Origin: Paenibacillus sp. AN1007
GTDB taxonomy: Bacteria; Bacillota; Bacilli; Paenibacillales; Paenibacillaceae
DNA length: 64,000 nucleotides
Assembly: GCF_040702995.1 (NCBI RefSeq)
Contig: NZ_CP159992.1
Span: 6,539,001 to 6,603,000 of the forward strand
Direction of reading: 5' to 3'
The notes beneath the pieces were generated by a model. That model was not told the DNA's origin. It made no database searches and saw only the letters and a list, made by a program, of their open reading frames with translations. Made by a program: the position numbers and the translations under genes. This document shows, in pieces, positions 15,993 through 24,531 of the stretch (the stretch's first letter is position 1; every line of letters begins with the position of its first letter).

Positions 15993-16063
15993 AGATAATT
16001 AGACCCATACATCTTAGATGTTAGATTGAGTTCAATCTTCTAACAAAGCATTGCCAATTATCT
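15993..16063 (+). promoter_or_regulatory. Structured 5' leader of the SLH protein gene
   Basis: Perfect closing stem AGATAATT (15993-16000) / AATTATCT (16056-16063) enclosing two hairpins: ACATC-TTA-GATGT (16009-16021) and a second with arms TTAGATTGA and TCAATCTTCTAA. It ends 32 nt before the start codon. Long-lived structured leaders are known on S-layer mRNAs; that role here is inference. The rest of the 410-bp gap (15686-15992) shows only the csp terminator and AT-rich DNA. Confidence 0.5.
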
Positions 16064-16095
16064 GAGAGTAATACATAAGACTTTAGGAGGACAAC

Positions 16096-19000
16096 ATGAG
16101 TAAAAAGAAAAAACTTCGTGGGGCAGTTGTTAGCGCATTGAGCTTAAGTATGGCATTATCTTCAATGGGTGCTGTATCTGCACAGTCTGTAAATGATGTT
16201 AAAGGACACTGGGCGGAGCAGCAGATGGATAGCTGGATTGCGAACGGGAATCTGAAAGGTTATCAGGATGGTTCCGTTAAACCAAATAGCGCGATTACAC
16301 GTGCCGAGTTCATCGTATTGGTGAATCGGTTATTTGAATTTTCTGAAACAGCATCTGCTGATTTCAAAGACTTGTCTGCTTCCAACTGGGCTTATAATGA
16401 CGTAGCTAAAGCGCTCGGAGCTGGCTATGTTAAAGGTTATTCGGATAATACGTTTAAACCTACTTCCAATGTAAGTCGTCAGGAAGCAGCGAGCATGGTA
16501 TCCAGCATTCTTGGTCTGGACACAAGTAACTCTGAAATAGTTAACCAATTCAAAGATGCAGGTAAAATTCCTGCTTGGAGTAAGGGAAGTATTGCAGCAG
16601 TAATTGATAAGGGGATCATGAAGGGATATCCGGATGGCACATTCCAAGCTCAAAAGCAGCTGACTCGTGCTGAAGCTGTTGTCTTGATTGATTCTGCCCT
16701 GAACAATCGCACGACTCCCAAAGAAACGGTAAGCATCGATACACCAGGAACTTATGGAAGCACGCAAGAAACCAAAGTTGTGAACGGTGATGTAATTATC
16801 AATGTCGCTGGCGTAACTCTTCAAAACTATGAAATTAAAGGTAACTTAATGCTCGCATCAGGAATTGGCAGCGGCGATGTTACCATTAAAAATGTAAAAG
16901 TCCATGGAACTACAAATGTCGAGGGTGGCGGAGAAAACTCTATTCATTTCGTAGATTCCGTACTCGTTAACGTTCTGGTCAATAAAAAAGATGGTACCGT
17001 TCGTCTGGTCGCTGAAGGTACGACAACAGCACAAAAAGTGGTTGTTCAATCTTCTGCCAAATTGGAAGAAAATGAACTGCAGGGCCAAGGATTTACTGAT
17101 GTTGAATTGGCTAAAGAACTGCCAGCAAATGCAAAAGTACAGTTGAACGGTAAATTTGATGATCTTGATGTATTCAGTGCGTCCGTGACTGTGCAGCTGC
17201 AGCGTGGATCGATTCAAGACGTTAAAGTGGATGCTGCGGCAGCCAATAACACGATTCAAATTAACGCTGGAGCACAGGTGGTAAATATTGTATTGAATGC
17301 AATTTCAAAAATTTTGGGTGCCACTAATATTACAACAGTTACGCTGAACCCGGGTTCACAAAACTCTGTATTTGACGTAAGACCGAGTAAAGTTGAAGGA
17401 GAGCAAAAAGCTAATTATATCGTCAACACTCCATCAACTACGGCGACTGCTCCAAGCGGAGGATCTTCTTCAGGTGGATCATCTAGCGGAAGCTCAGGTG
17501 GTGGCTCAACAGGTGGAGGAGATAACCAACCGACCGTGAAATACACCGTAACCTTTAACTTGAACGGCGCTGAAGGTACAGCCCCAAGTGCAGTAACTGT
17601 AGAAGCGGGCAAAGCCCCAGCACTGCCGGCTAACCCAGAACGTGCTGGATATGCGTTTGCGGGCTGGAACACCAAAGCAGATGGAAGTGGAACAGCAGTA
17701 AATACTACAACTGCGATTGCGCAAAATACAACGGTATATGCACAGTGGTACCTGGCTGCACCAGTGGATGGCAAAAAGACATTAAGCGTTGCTAATGTGA
17801 CAGCGGCTGGAGCAAAGTTCTTGGCTAAAGGCTTGTTGGATAATGGAGTAGAGGTTCCAAGCACTCTGGCAGATGTCAAAACATATATCGATGACAAGTA
17901 TGATGTGTCCTTCAACACAGATGCGATTCAAGTGGTAGATGGGAAAATCTCCATTTCTGGAAGTATTCTGAGTTCAGCAGACTGGGCTAAGGTGAAAAAG
18001 AACGGGGACAAAACAATCCCGTACCGCATTACCCTGCTGGAAGATGGAACGAAGGTTATCGCGGCTAAAATCGCCATGTACCAGGATGGAAAAGCAGTGA
18101 TTGAATCGTACCAAGCTGAAGAAGCAGTAGAGTATACAGTGAGTTTTGACCTTAATGGTGCTGAAGGAACAGCTCCAGAAGCGGTAAAGGTAGAAGAGGG
18201 CAAAACGTTAACACTGCCGGCTAACCCAGAGCGTGTCGGATATGCGTTTGCGGGCTGGAACACCAAAGCAGATGGAAGTGGAACAGCAGTAAATACTACA
18301 ACTGTGATTGCGCAAAATACAACGGTATATGCACAGTGGCACCTGGCTGCACCAGTGGATGGCAAAAAGACATTAAGCGTTGCTAATGTGACAGCAGCTG
18401 GAGCAAAGTTCTTGGCTAAAGGCTTGATGGATAATGGAGTAGAGGTTCCAAGCACTCTGGCAGATGTCAAAACATATATCGATGACAAGTATGATGTGTC
18501 CTTCAACACAGATGCGATTCAAGTGGTAGATGGGAAAATCTCCATTTCTGGAAGTATTCTGAGTTCAGCAGATTGGGCTAAGGTGAAAAAGAACGGGGAC
18601 AAAACAATCCCGTACCGCATTACCCTGCTGGAAGATGGAACAAAGGTCATCGCGGCTAAAATCGCCATGTACCAGGATGGAAAAGCAGTGATTGAATCGT
18701 ATCAAGCCGAAGAAGCAGTAGAGTATACAGTGAGTTTTGACCTTAATGGTGCTGAAGGAACAGCTCCAGAAGCGGTAAAGGTAGAAGAGGGCAAAACGTT
18801 AACACTGCCGGCTAACCCAGAGCGTGCTGGATATGCGTTTGCAGGCTGGAACACCAAAGCAGATGGAAGTGGAGCGGCGGTAGACAATACGACTGTAATT
18901 GCTCAAGATGCAACCGTATATGCTCAGTGGCACCTGGCTGCACCGGCTGACGGCTTAACGACATTAGACGTTGCACGTGTAACTGCGGCTGAAGCAAAGT

Positions 19001-19896
19001 TCTTGGCTAAAGGCTTGTTGGATAATGAAGTAGAGGTTCCAAGTACTCTGGCAGAAGTCAAAACATATATCGATAACAAGTATGATGTGTCCTTCAACAC
19101 AGATGCGATTCAAGTGGTAGACGGGAAGGTCTCCATTTCTGGAAGTGTCCTGAACTCCACAGACTGGGCTAAGGTGAAAAAGAACGGGGACAAAACAATC
19201 CCTTACCGCATTACCCTGCTGGAAGATGGAACAAAGGTCATCGCGGCTAAAATCGCCATGTACCAGGATGGAAAAGCAGTGATTGAATCGTACCAAGCTG
19301 AAGAAGCAGTAGAGTATACGGTGAATTTTGACCTTAATGGTGCTGGAGAAACAGCTCCAGAAGCGGTAAAGGTAGAAGAGGGCAAAACGTTAACACTGCC
19401 AGCTAACCCAGAGCGTGTCGGATATGCGTTTGCGGGCTGGAACACCAAAGCAGATGGAAGTGGAACAGCAGTAAATACTACAACTGCGATTGCACAAAAT
19501 ACAACGGTATATGCACAGTGGCACCTGGCTGCACCGGCTGACGGCTTAACGACATTAGACGTTGCACGTGTAACTGCGGCTGAAGCAAAGTTCTTGGCTA
19601 AAGGCTTGTTGGATAATGAAGTAGAGGTTCCAAGTACTCTGGCAGAAGTCAAAACATATATCGATAACAAGTATGATGTGTCCTTCAACACAGATGCGAT
19701 TCAAGTGGTAGACGGGAAGGTCTCCATTTCCGGAAGTGTCCTGAACTCCACAGACTGGGCTAAGGTGAAAAAGAACGGGGACAAAACAATCCCGTACCGC
19801 ATTACCCTGCTGGAAGATGGAACGAAGGTCATCGCGGCTAAAATCGCCATGTACCAGGATGGAAAAGCAGTGATTGAATCGTATCAAGCAGAATAA
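16096..19896 (+). CDS. SLH-domain surface protein with four InlB-type repeats
   Basis: A 1266-residue secreted wall protein. It has a signal peptide (KKKKLRGAVVSALSLSMALS, cleavage near AQS) and three SLH domains (about 34-80, 90-140 and 150-200), which bind pyruvylated secondary wall polymer. A beta-strand-rich region of about 250 residues follows, resembling a right-handed solenoid, then a Gly/Ser linker (about 455-475). Four tandem units of exactly 197 residues make up the rest, the last lacking three residues. Each unit joins a Listeria-Bacteroides B-repeat (F-x-L-N-G-A ... GYAFAGWNTKADGSG ... TVYAQW) to a roughly 125-residue domain I do not recognise. TAGGAGGAC precedes the ATG. It may be an S-layer or accessory adhesin-like protein; no enzymatic motif is visible. 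Confidence 0.88.
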   Translation: MSKKKKLRGAVVSALSLSMALSSMGAVSAQSVNDVKGHWAEQQMDSWIANGNLKGYQDGSVKPNSAITRAEFIVLVNRLFEFSETASADFKDLSASNWAYNDVAKALGAGYVKGYSDNTFKPTSNVSRQEAASMVSSILGLDTSNSEIVNQFKDAGKIPAWSKGSIAAVIDKGIMKGYPDGTFQAQKQLTRAEAVVLIDSALNNRTTPKETVSIDTPGTYGSTQETKVVNGDVIINVAGVTLQNYEIKGNLMLASGIGSGDVTIKNVKVHGTTNVEGGGENSIHFVDSVLVNVLVNKKDGTVRLVAEGTTTAQKVVVQSSAKLEENELQGQGFTDVELAKELPANAKVQLNGKFDDLDVFSASVTVQLQRGSIQDVKVDAAAANNTIQINAGAQVVNIVLNAISKILGATNITTVTLNPGSQNSVFDVRPSKVEGEQKANYIVNTPSTTATAPSGGSSSGGSSSGSSGGGSTGGGDNQPTVKYTVTFNLNGAEGTAPSAVTVEAGKAPALPANPERAGYAFAGWNTKADGSGTAVNTTTAIAQNTTVYAQWYLAAPVDGKKTLSVANVTAAGAKFLAKGLLDNGVEVPSTLADVKTYIDDKYDVSFNTDAIQVVDGKISISGSILSSADWAKVKKNGDKTIPYRITLLEDGTKVIAAKIAMYQDGKAVIESYQAEEAVEYTVSFDLNGAEGTAPEAVKVEEGKTLTLPANPERVGYAFAGWNTKADGSGTAVNTTTVIAQNTTVYAQWHLAAPVDGKKTLSVANVTAAGAKFLAKGLMDNGVEVPSTLADVKTYIDDKYDVSFNTDAIQVVDGKISISGSILSSADWAKVKKNGDKTIPYRITLLEDGTKVIAAKIAMYQDGKAVIESYQAEEAVEYTVSFDLNGAEGTAPEAVKVEEGKTLTLPANPERAGYAFAGWNTKADGSGAAVDNTTVIAQDATVYAQWHLAAPADGLTTLDVARVTAAEAKFLAKGLLDNEVEVPSTLAEVKTYIDNKYDVSFNTDAIQVVDGKVSISGSVLNSTDWAKVKKNGDKTIPYRITLLEDGTKVIAAKIAMYQDGKAVIESYQAEEAVEYTVNFDLNGAGETAPEAVKVEEGKTLTLPANPERVGYAFAGWNTKADGSGTAVNTTTAIAQNTTVYAQWHLAAPADGLTTLDVARVTAAEAKFLAKGLLDNEVEVPSTLAEVKTYIDNKYDVSFNTDAIQVVDGKVSISGSVLNSTDWAKVKKNGDKTIPYRITLLEDGTKVIAAKIAMYQDGKAVIESYQAE
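17539..19893 (+). repeat. Four 591-bp in-frame tandem repeats
   Basis: Units begin at 17539, 18130, 18721 and 19312, each exactly 591 bp; the last ends 9 bp short at the stop codon. Long stretches are identical at DNA level. In the second part of the unit, copies 1 and 2 share one variant (VDGKKTLSVANV) and copies 3 and 4 another (ADGLTTLDVARV). In the first part, copy 4 resembles copy 2, so the array is a mosaic. Confidence 0.95.
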
Positions 19897-19970
19897 AACA
19901 AAGTTAATGCCATAAGTTGTTAAAACTTTGTAGTAGCAAGTTATTACCAGGCACTTTTAAATTATTCTAG

Positions 19971-20006
19971 CAATAGCCCTTGGAGATAATATCCATAGGG
20001 CTATTG
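19971..20006 (+). terminator. Terminator after the SLH protein gene
   Basis: Perfect 10-bp arms CAATAGCCCT / AGGGCTATTG with a 16-nt loop. The T-tail is weak (TTAT), so termination may be inefficient. Confidence 0.6.
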
Positions 20007-20194
20007 TTATGCGAAAGTAGTCTGCAAGATTAAACCACCCCCAAAACGGTTAAATACATCATCAAGTGCCGGATATGTGATTCGGTGAAATCTGATATTT
20101 TGCTCGAAAATAGCGAAATATCACGAAATATGGCGTTAAATCTACATTGGCTGATGTGGCTGGAGGAGATGTCATTATTCGGTCACCGGGAGTT

Positions 20195-20224
20195 TTTACA
20201 TGGCGCTTACATTCGTGTTATAAT
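20195..20224 (+). promoter_or_regulatory. Sigma-A-like promoter of hpf
   Basis: TTTACA at 20195-20200, 18-nt spacer, perfect TATAAT at 20219-20224, 30 bp before the hpf start. No sigma-B or sigma-H consensus was recognised, although the B. subtilis homologue uses both. Confidence 0.65.
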
Positions 20225-20254
20225 GAAGTGGCAAAGATAAAGGAGGAGTGCCCT

Positions 20255-20818
20255 ATGAATTTAAGTATTCGAGGTCAACAAATCGAGGTTACCGAAGCTT
20301 TGAAAGATTATGTCGACAAAAAGTTGAGTAGACTCGAGAAGTATTTCGATGCACCCCTTACCTCTGACGGTGCCGTTACCCTGAGCACGACAAGAGGCTT
20401 GCATACAGTCGAGGTGACGATTCCTTTGAAAGGCTTTGTACTCCGTGCTGAAGATGAGAGCGATGATATGTACGCATCCATTGACGCCGTTGTGGACAAG
20501 CTGGAACGTCAAATTCGCAAACATAAAACGAAAATTAACCGTAAGTTCCGTCAGGAAGGCAGCCTGAAGACACTCTTCGTGGAAGATCCATCAGGCACTG
20601 TAGCTACAGCCGAACTGGACACGGATACGGATGATGATGATCTGGAAGTTGTACGGACGAAACGCTTTATGTTGAAACCAATGGACGTGGAAGAGGCGAT
20701 CCTCCAGATGAACATGGTTGGTCATAACTTCTTCGTATTCTCCAACATCGAGAACGAGGAAGTCAGCGTGGTTTACAAACGGAACGATGGCAAGTATGGC
20801 TTGATTGAACAAGGTTAA
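20255..20818 (+). CDS. hpf: Long-form ribosome hibernation factor HPF
   Basis: Long HPF (YvyD/RaiA family) dimerises 70S ribosomes into inactive 100S particles in stationary phase. The 187-residue protein has the N-terminal S30AE ribosome-binding domain (MNLSIRGQQIEVTEALKDYV to about residue 100), an acidic linker (DTDTDDDDLEVVRTKRF) and the C-terminal dimerisation domain (KPMDVEEAILQMNMVGHNFF...YKRNDGKYGLIE). The start is ATG 20255 with AAAGGAGGAG just upstream; the longer frame from 20147 crosses the promoter. It lies upstream of secA, as in B. subtilis, but here 0.9 kb away. Confidence 0.95.
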   Translation: MNLSIRGQQIEVTEALKDYVDKKLSRLEKYFDAPLTSDGAVTLSTTRGLHTVEVTIPLKGFVLRAEDESDDMYASIDAVVDKLERQIRKHKTKINRKFRQEGSLKTLFVEDPSGTVATAELDTDTDDDDLEVVRTKRFMLKPMDVEEAILQMNMVGHNFFVFSNIENEEVSVVYKRNDGKYGLIEQG

Positions 20819-20905
20819 GTATACTTACGGCATCGCTTCAATTGAATAGAACACCCAATTATTGAATATAAGCAGGAGCCGACGCTTCCTGAAATGAACC
20901 TAACG

Positions 20906-20940
20906 AGAGCTTCCATCCTTTTAAGGGATGGGGCTCTTTT
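20906..20940 (+). terminator. Terminator of hpf
   Basis: Arms AGAGC..CCATCC / GGATGG..GCTCT around a TTTTAA-containing loop, ending in TTTT. Confidence 0.8.
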
Positions 20941-21081
20941 GTGCGTAGCGGGTGTGAGGCGTTAGATCGGAGGAGCTCACCACCCACGGCGAGTGTTGAT
21001 GGGCAGGGCATTCGGCGTTCGATAGGCTGCTGGAAATAAAATGATGAAACTATTCGCGGTACTGCTGCGTCTAATAGATTA

Positions 21082-21153
21082 GAAGCTTGGTAGAAATATC
21101 AATAGGAAGTTTGGTAGAGATATCAATAAGAAGTTGGGTAGAGATATCAGGTG
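21082..21153. repeat. Three 24-bp tandem repeats upstream of secA
   Basis: Units at 21082, 21106 and 21130, consensus GAAGYTKGGTAGARATATCA plus a variable tail. The third unit diverges at its end. Non-coding. Confidence 0.7.
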
Positions 21154-21311
21154 TAAATATTAATAAGTCCTTTAGATATTGAGGGTCGTAGAAAATGATA
21201 TCTGTAGATATCTATATTTCATAGATTTCGATAGAGAATTAAATTTGAAATCACCTTCCATATTTCCCATAAATAACAGCTTGCACCTTGGCATATCTAG
21301 GGAAATAAAAC

Positions 21312-21349
21312 AATCATACAGCTGCTTCGGCTAACGACTATGATTTTTT
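21312..21349 (+). terminator. Terminator-like hairpin upstream of secA
   Basis: Arms AATCATA / TATGATT enclosing an inner AGC..GGCT pairing, followed by a T-run. No gene immediately precedes it, which is why a small RNA is considered. Confidence 0.5.
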
Positions 21350-21405
21350 GCACTTCAACTCGGTTTATATGGGGGTCAAAGTTCAAAGAAGTCTGCTGCG
21401 GCGTG

Positions 21406-21434
21406 TTGCGGCGACCCTTACAAACTGTTACAAT
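21406..21434 (+). promoter_or_regulatory. Possible promoter of secA
   Basis: TTGCGG at 21406-21411, 17-nt spacer, TACAAT at 21429-21434. This would leave a leader of about 300 nt before the secA ATG at 21736. Only moderately close to consensus. Confidence 0.4.
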
Positions 21435-21735
21435 TTATGCAAAGAGAATCATTGTCCTGATGGAGAATTGTCAACGAATGATCGCAATCATAATCAATGA
21501 CAGGCACAGCACCATGAACATGATTCAACAGCCCGAACTCTGGCAAGGATTTAACCAAACCAGACTCGGGTGAACACCGGATCAGCTTCATGAGTAACCG
21601 TGGCAAGCCTGGAGTTGATTCATCTCATATGTTTTAGTTTGTCACCCCCGGGGACAAGTGGATGAACAATCCATCCGATGGTGCCGCTCGGCGGCAGCAG
21701 GGGGTCTATTCTGTTTTGCACGAAAGGGGTATACC

Positions 21736-24240
21736 ATGTTAGGACTTGTCAAAAAGATCTTCGGAGACATGAACGAGCGTGATGTGAAACGTCTGATGAA
21801 GACGGTCGATGTGATCAATAAACTGGAACCGGAATTTCAGGCTTTGTCTGATGAGCAGTTGAAAGGCAAAACGGAGGAATTCCGTGCTCGAATCGAGAAG
21901 GGAGAAACGACGGATCAACTTCTTCCTGAAGCATTTGCAACCGTACGTGAAGCATCTCGCCGTGTACTGGGCAAACGTCACTATGACGTACAGATGCTGG
22001 GTGGTATTGCGCTGCACGAGGGCCGTATTTCCGAGATGAAAACGGGTGAAGGTAAAACGCTGGTAGGAACACTGCCGGTATATTTGAATGCATTGATGTC
22101 CAAAGGTGTACACGTAGTCACAGTCAATGACTATTTGGCGCAGCGGGATAGCCAAGAGATGGGACAAATCTATGAATTCCTGGGCATGACAGTTGGAGTG
22201 AACCTCAGCGGCATGGACCATGCACTCAAGCAGCATGCTTATGCATGTGATATTACGTACGGTACGAATAACGAATTCGGATTCGATTACCTGCGTGACA
22301 ACATGGTGCTGTACAAAGAACAGATGGTACAGCGTCCACTGTTCTTCTGTATCATTGACGAAGTGGACTCCATCCTCGTCGATGAGGCGCGTACACCACT
22401 GATCATTTCCGGACAAGCTCAGAAATCGACCGATCTGTATTACGCAGCCGATCGTTTTGTGAAACGTCTCGTGCCGGAAGAAGATTTTACAGTGGATATC
22501 AAAGTGAAATCCGTAGCGCTGACTGAGGGCGGCGTAGCGAAAGCGGAGAAAGCTTTTGGCATCGAGAACTTGTATGACCATGCAAACGTAACGCTGAATC
22601 ACCACATTGTACAGGCTCTGAAAGCGAACGTGATTATGCGCCGTGACGTAGATTACGTTGTTACGGACGAAGAAGTGATGATCGTGGATGAATTCACAGG
22701 TCGTCTGATGTCTGGACGCCGCTACAGTGATGGATTGCACCAAGCCATTGAAGCTAAAGAGGGCATCGAGGTTCAGAACGAGAGCATGACTCTCGCAACG
22801 ATCACATTCCAGAACTACTTCCGGATGTACCGCAAACTTGCGGGCATGACGGGTACGGCGAAAACAGAGGAAGAAGAGTTCAAGAAAATCTACGGCCTTG
22901 AGGTGCTGCAGATTCCAACGAACCGTCCGAACCGACGGAATGATATGCCTGATGTGGTCTACAAGAGCATTGATGGCAAGTTTAAGGCCGTTGTGGAAGA
23001 AATCGTGGAGCGTCACGGCAAAAATCAACCGATCCTGGTGGGTACCGTATCCATCGAGAACTCGGAGCGCCTGTCAGACATGCTGAAACGCCGCGGTATC
23101 AGACACCAGGTCCTGAACGCGAAGTTCCATGCGGAAGAAGCCGAAATCATCTCCGGTGCTGGTCAAGCGGGTGCAGTAACGATTGCAACGAACATGGCCG
23201 GACGGGGTACAGATATTATTTTGGGTGATGGCGTAGCTGAAGTTGGCGGCCTTCACATCATCGGTACAGAGCGTCACGAATCACGCCGGATCGATAACCA
23301 GCTACGTGGTCGTGCGGGACGTCAGGGTGACCCGGGTTCAACACAGTTCTACCTGTCCCTTGGCGACGAACTGATGAGACGTTTCGGTGCAGACAACGTG
23401 CTGAACATGATGGAGCGTCTTGGTTTTGAAGAAGACCAGCCGATTGAGAGCCGTATGATCACTCGTGCGGTAGAATCAGCGCAGAAGCGGGTTGAAGGTA
23501 ATAACTTTGACGTACGTAAAGTGGTCCTCCAGTACGATGACGTTATGAACCAGCAACGTGAAATTATCTATAAACAGCGCCGCGAGGTACTGGAATCCGA
23601 AAATATTAAACAAATCGTTATGGATATGATTAAACCATCCATCGAACGGATCGTTGAAGCACACTGCAGTGACGACATTCCAGAGAACTGGGAGCTGCAG
23701 GAAGTTGCAGATTACATGAACAGCAAGCTTCTGGACGACGGCTCGGTTACCAAAGATGAGCTGTGGGGCAAAGAAGCCGAAGAGATCATTGAGCATCTGT
23801 TCGAGAAAGTACAGAACAAGTACAATGCTCGTGAAGAACGTATCGGTGAAGAGATGGTTCGTGAGTTCGAGAAGGTTGTTGTCCTGCGTGCAGTAGACAG
23901 CAAGTGGATGGACCACATTGATGCGATGGATCAACTGCGTCAAGGTATCCACCTTCGTGCATACGGCGGTACAGATCCGCTTCGTGAGTACCAGTTCGAA
24001 GGTTTCGAGATGTTCCATCAGATGATCGCTTCCATCCAGGAGGAAGTTGCGACCTACGTGATGAAGGCACAGATCGAAAGCAACCAGGAGCGTCAAGCGG
24101 TTGTGGATGAGAGTCAGATCTCGACCAGCGGCGAACCTACAGAGAAACGTCCGGTGAAAGTGTCTGACCAAATCGGTCGTAATGATCCTTGTCCATGCGG
24201 TAGCGGCAAAAAGTTCAAACACTGCCACGGTCAAGAGTAG
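21736..24240 (+). CDS. secA: Preprotein translocase ATPase SecA
   Basis: SecA drives unfolded preproteins through SecYEG at the membrane. The 834-residue protein has all landmarks: the nucleotide-binding loop MKTGEGKTLVG near residue 100, the DEVD box in IIDEVDSILVDEARTPLIISG (around 206), the AGMTGTAKTEEEEF motif, the NMAGRGTDI and QLRGRAGRQGDPG motifs of NBD2, and the zinc-binding tail CPCGSGKKFKHCHG at about 815-828. The length is normal. The start is ATG 21736 with AAAGGGG 6 nt upstream; the frame extends to 21658 but has no ribosome-binding site there. It precedes prfB, as in Bacillus. Confidence 0.98.
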   Translation: MLGLVKKIFGDMNERDVKRLMKTVDVINKLEPEFQALSDEQLKGKTEEFRARIEKGETTDQLLPEAFATVREASRRVLGKRHYDVQMLGGIALHEGRISEMKTGEGKTLVGTLPVYLNALMSKGVHVVTVNDYLAQRDSQEMGQIYEFLGMTVGVNLSGMDHALKQHAYACDITYGTNNEFGFDYLRDNMVLYKEQMVQRPLFFCIIDEVDSILVDEARTPLIISGQAQKSTDLYYAADRFVKRLVPEEDFTVDIKVKSVALTEGGVAKAEKAFGIENLYDHANVTLNHHIVQALKANVIMRRDVDYVVTDEEVMIVDEFTGRLMSGRRYSDGLHQAIEAKEGIEVQNESMTLATITFQNYFRMYRKLAGMTGTAKTEEEEFKKIYGLEVLQIPTNRPNRRNDMPDVVYKSIDGKFKAVVEEIVERHGKNQPILVGTVSIENSERLSDMLKRRGIRHQVLNAKFHAEEAEIISGAGQAGAVTIATNMAGRGTDIILGDGVAEVGGLHIIGTERHESRRIDNQLRGRAGRQGDPGSTQFYLSLGDELMRRFGADNVLNMMERLGFEEDQPIESRMITRAVESAQKRVEGNNFDVRKVVLQYDDVMNQQREIIYKQRREVLESENIKQIVMDMIKPSIERIVEAHCSDDIPENWELQEVADYMNSKLLDDGSVTKDELWGKEAEEIIEHLFEKVQNKYNAREERIGEEMVREFEKVVVLRAVDSKWMDHIDAMDQLRQGIHLRAYGGTDPLREYQFEGFEMFHQMIASIQEEVATYVMKAQIESNQERQAVVDESQISTSGEPTEKRPVKVSDQIGRNDPCPCGSGKKFKHCHGQE

Positions 24241-24531
24241 TTCTCGTCTCATTTCTTATATCGAAGTGATTGGCGAAGTAAGATAGATGAGTCCAATGTA
24301 TATGGTTTGACTTCTGCGGCTCCTTGCAGCCGGGTGTTCAATAAGATAAAGTGAAGGATGCATATCCCATGACTGGTGCATATGAATAATCATATGGCGC
24401 TGCATGAGGGCTGACGTGCCTGCTGGTAACAGTATGCGCAGAGCTTGCGGTATAATGTATCCGGGACTTGATCTTGATTATTGAACTTCCCGGATGCGGG
24501 GAGCTTATCTTAATGAAAAGAGGAATTGCAC

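Larger units (their letters stand above)
20941..21405. other. Long gene-free spacer between hpf and secA
   Basis: No credible protein gene. It contains three tandem 24-bp repeats (21082-21153). A perfect 8-bp stem follows, TATTTCCC at 21261-21268 pairing with GGGAAATA at 21300-21307, and then a hairpin AATCATA/TATGATT ending in TTTTTT (21312-21347). The last two could be the body and terminator of a small RNA. Confidence 0.45.

Noticed and set aside
17415..19887. Minus-strand open frames repeated along the SLH gene (110-193 codons)
   Set aside because: They are antisense shadows of the 591-bp tandem repeats and recur with the same period.
17539..19893. CRISPR-like regular repeats
   Set aside because: The units are 591 bp, contiguous and protein-coding, with no short spacers and no cas genes.
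20147..20254. N-terminal extension of hpf
   Set aside because: It runs through the hpf promoter. The conserved N-terminus and a strong ribosome-binding site place the start at 20255.
21340..21573. 77-codon frame before secA
   Set aside because: It begins inside the T-run of a terminator-like hairpin, has no ribosome-binding site, has odd composition and overlaps the likely secA promoter.
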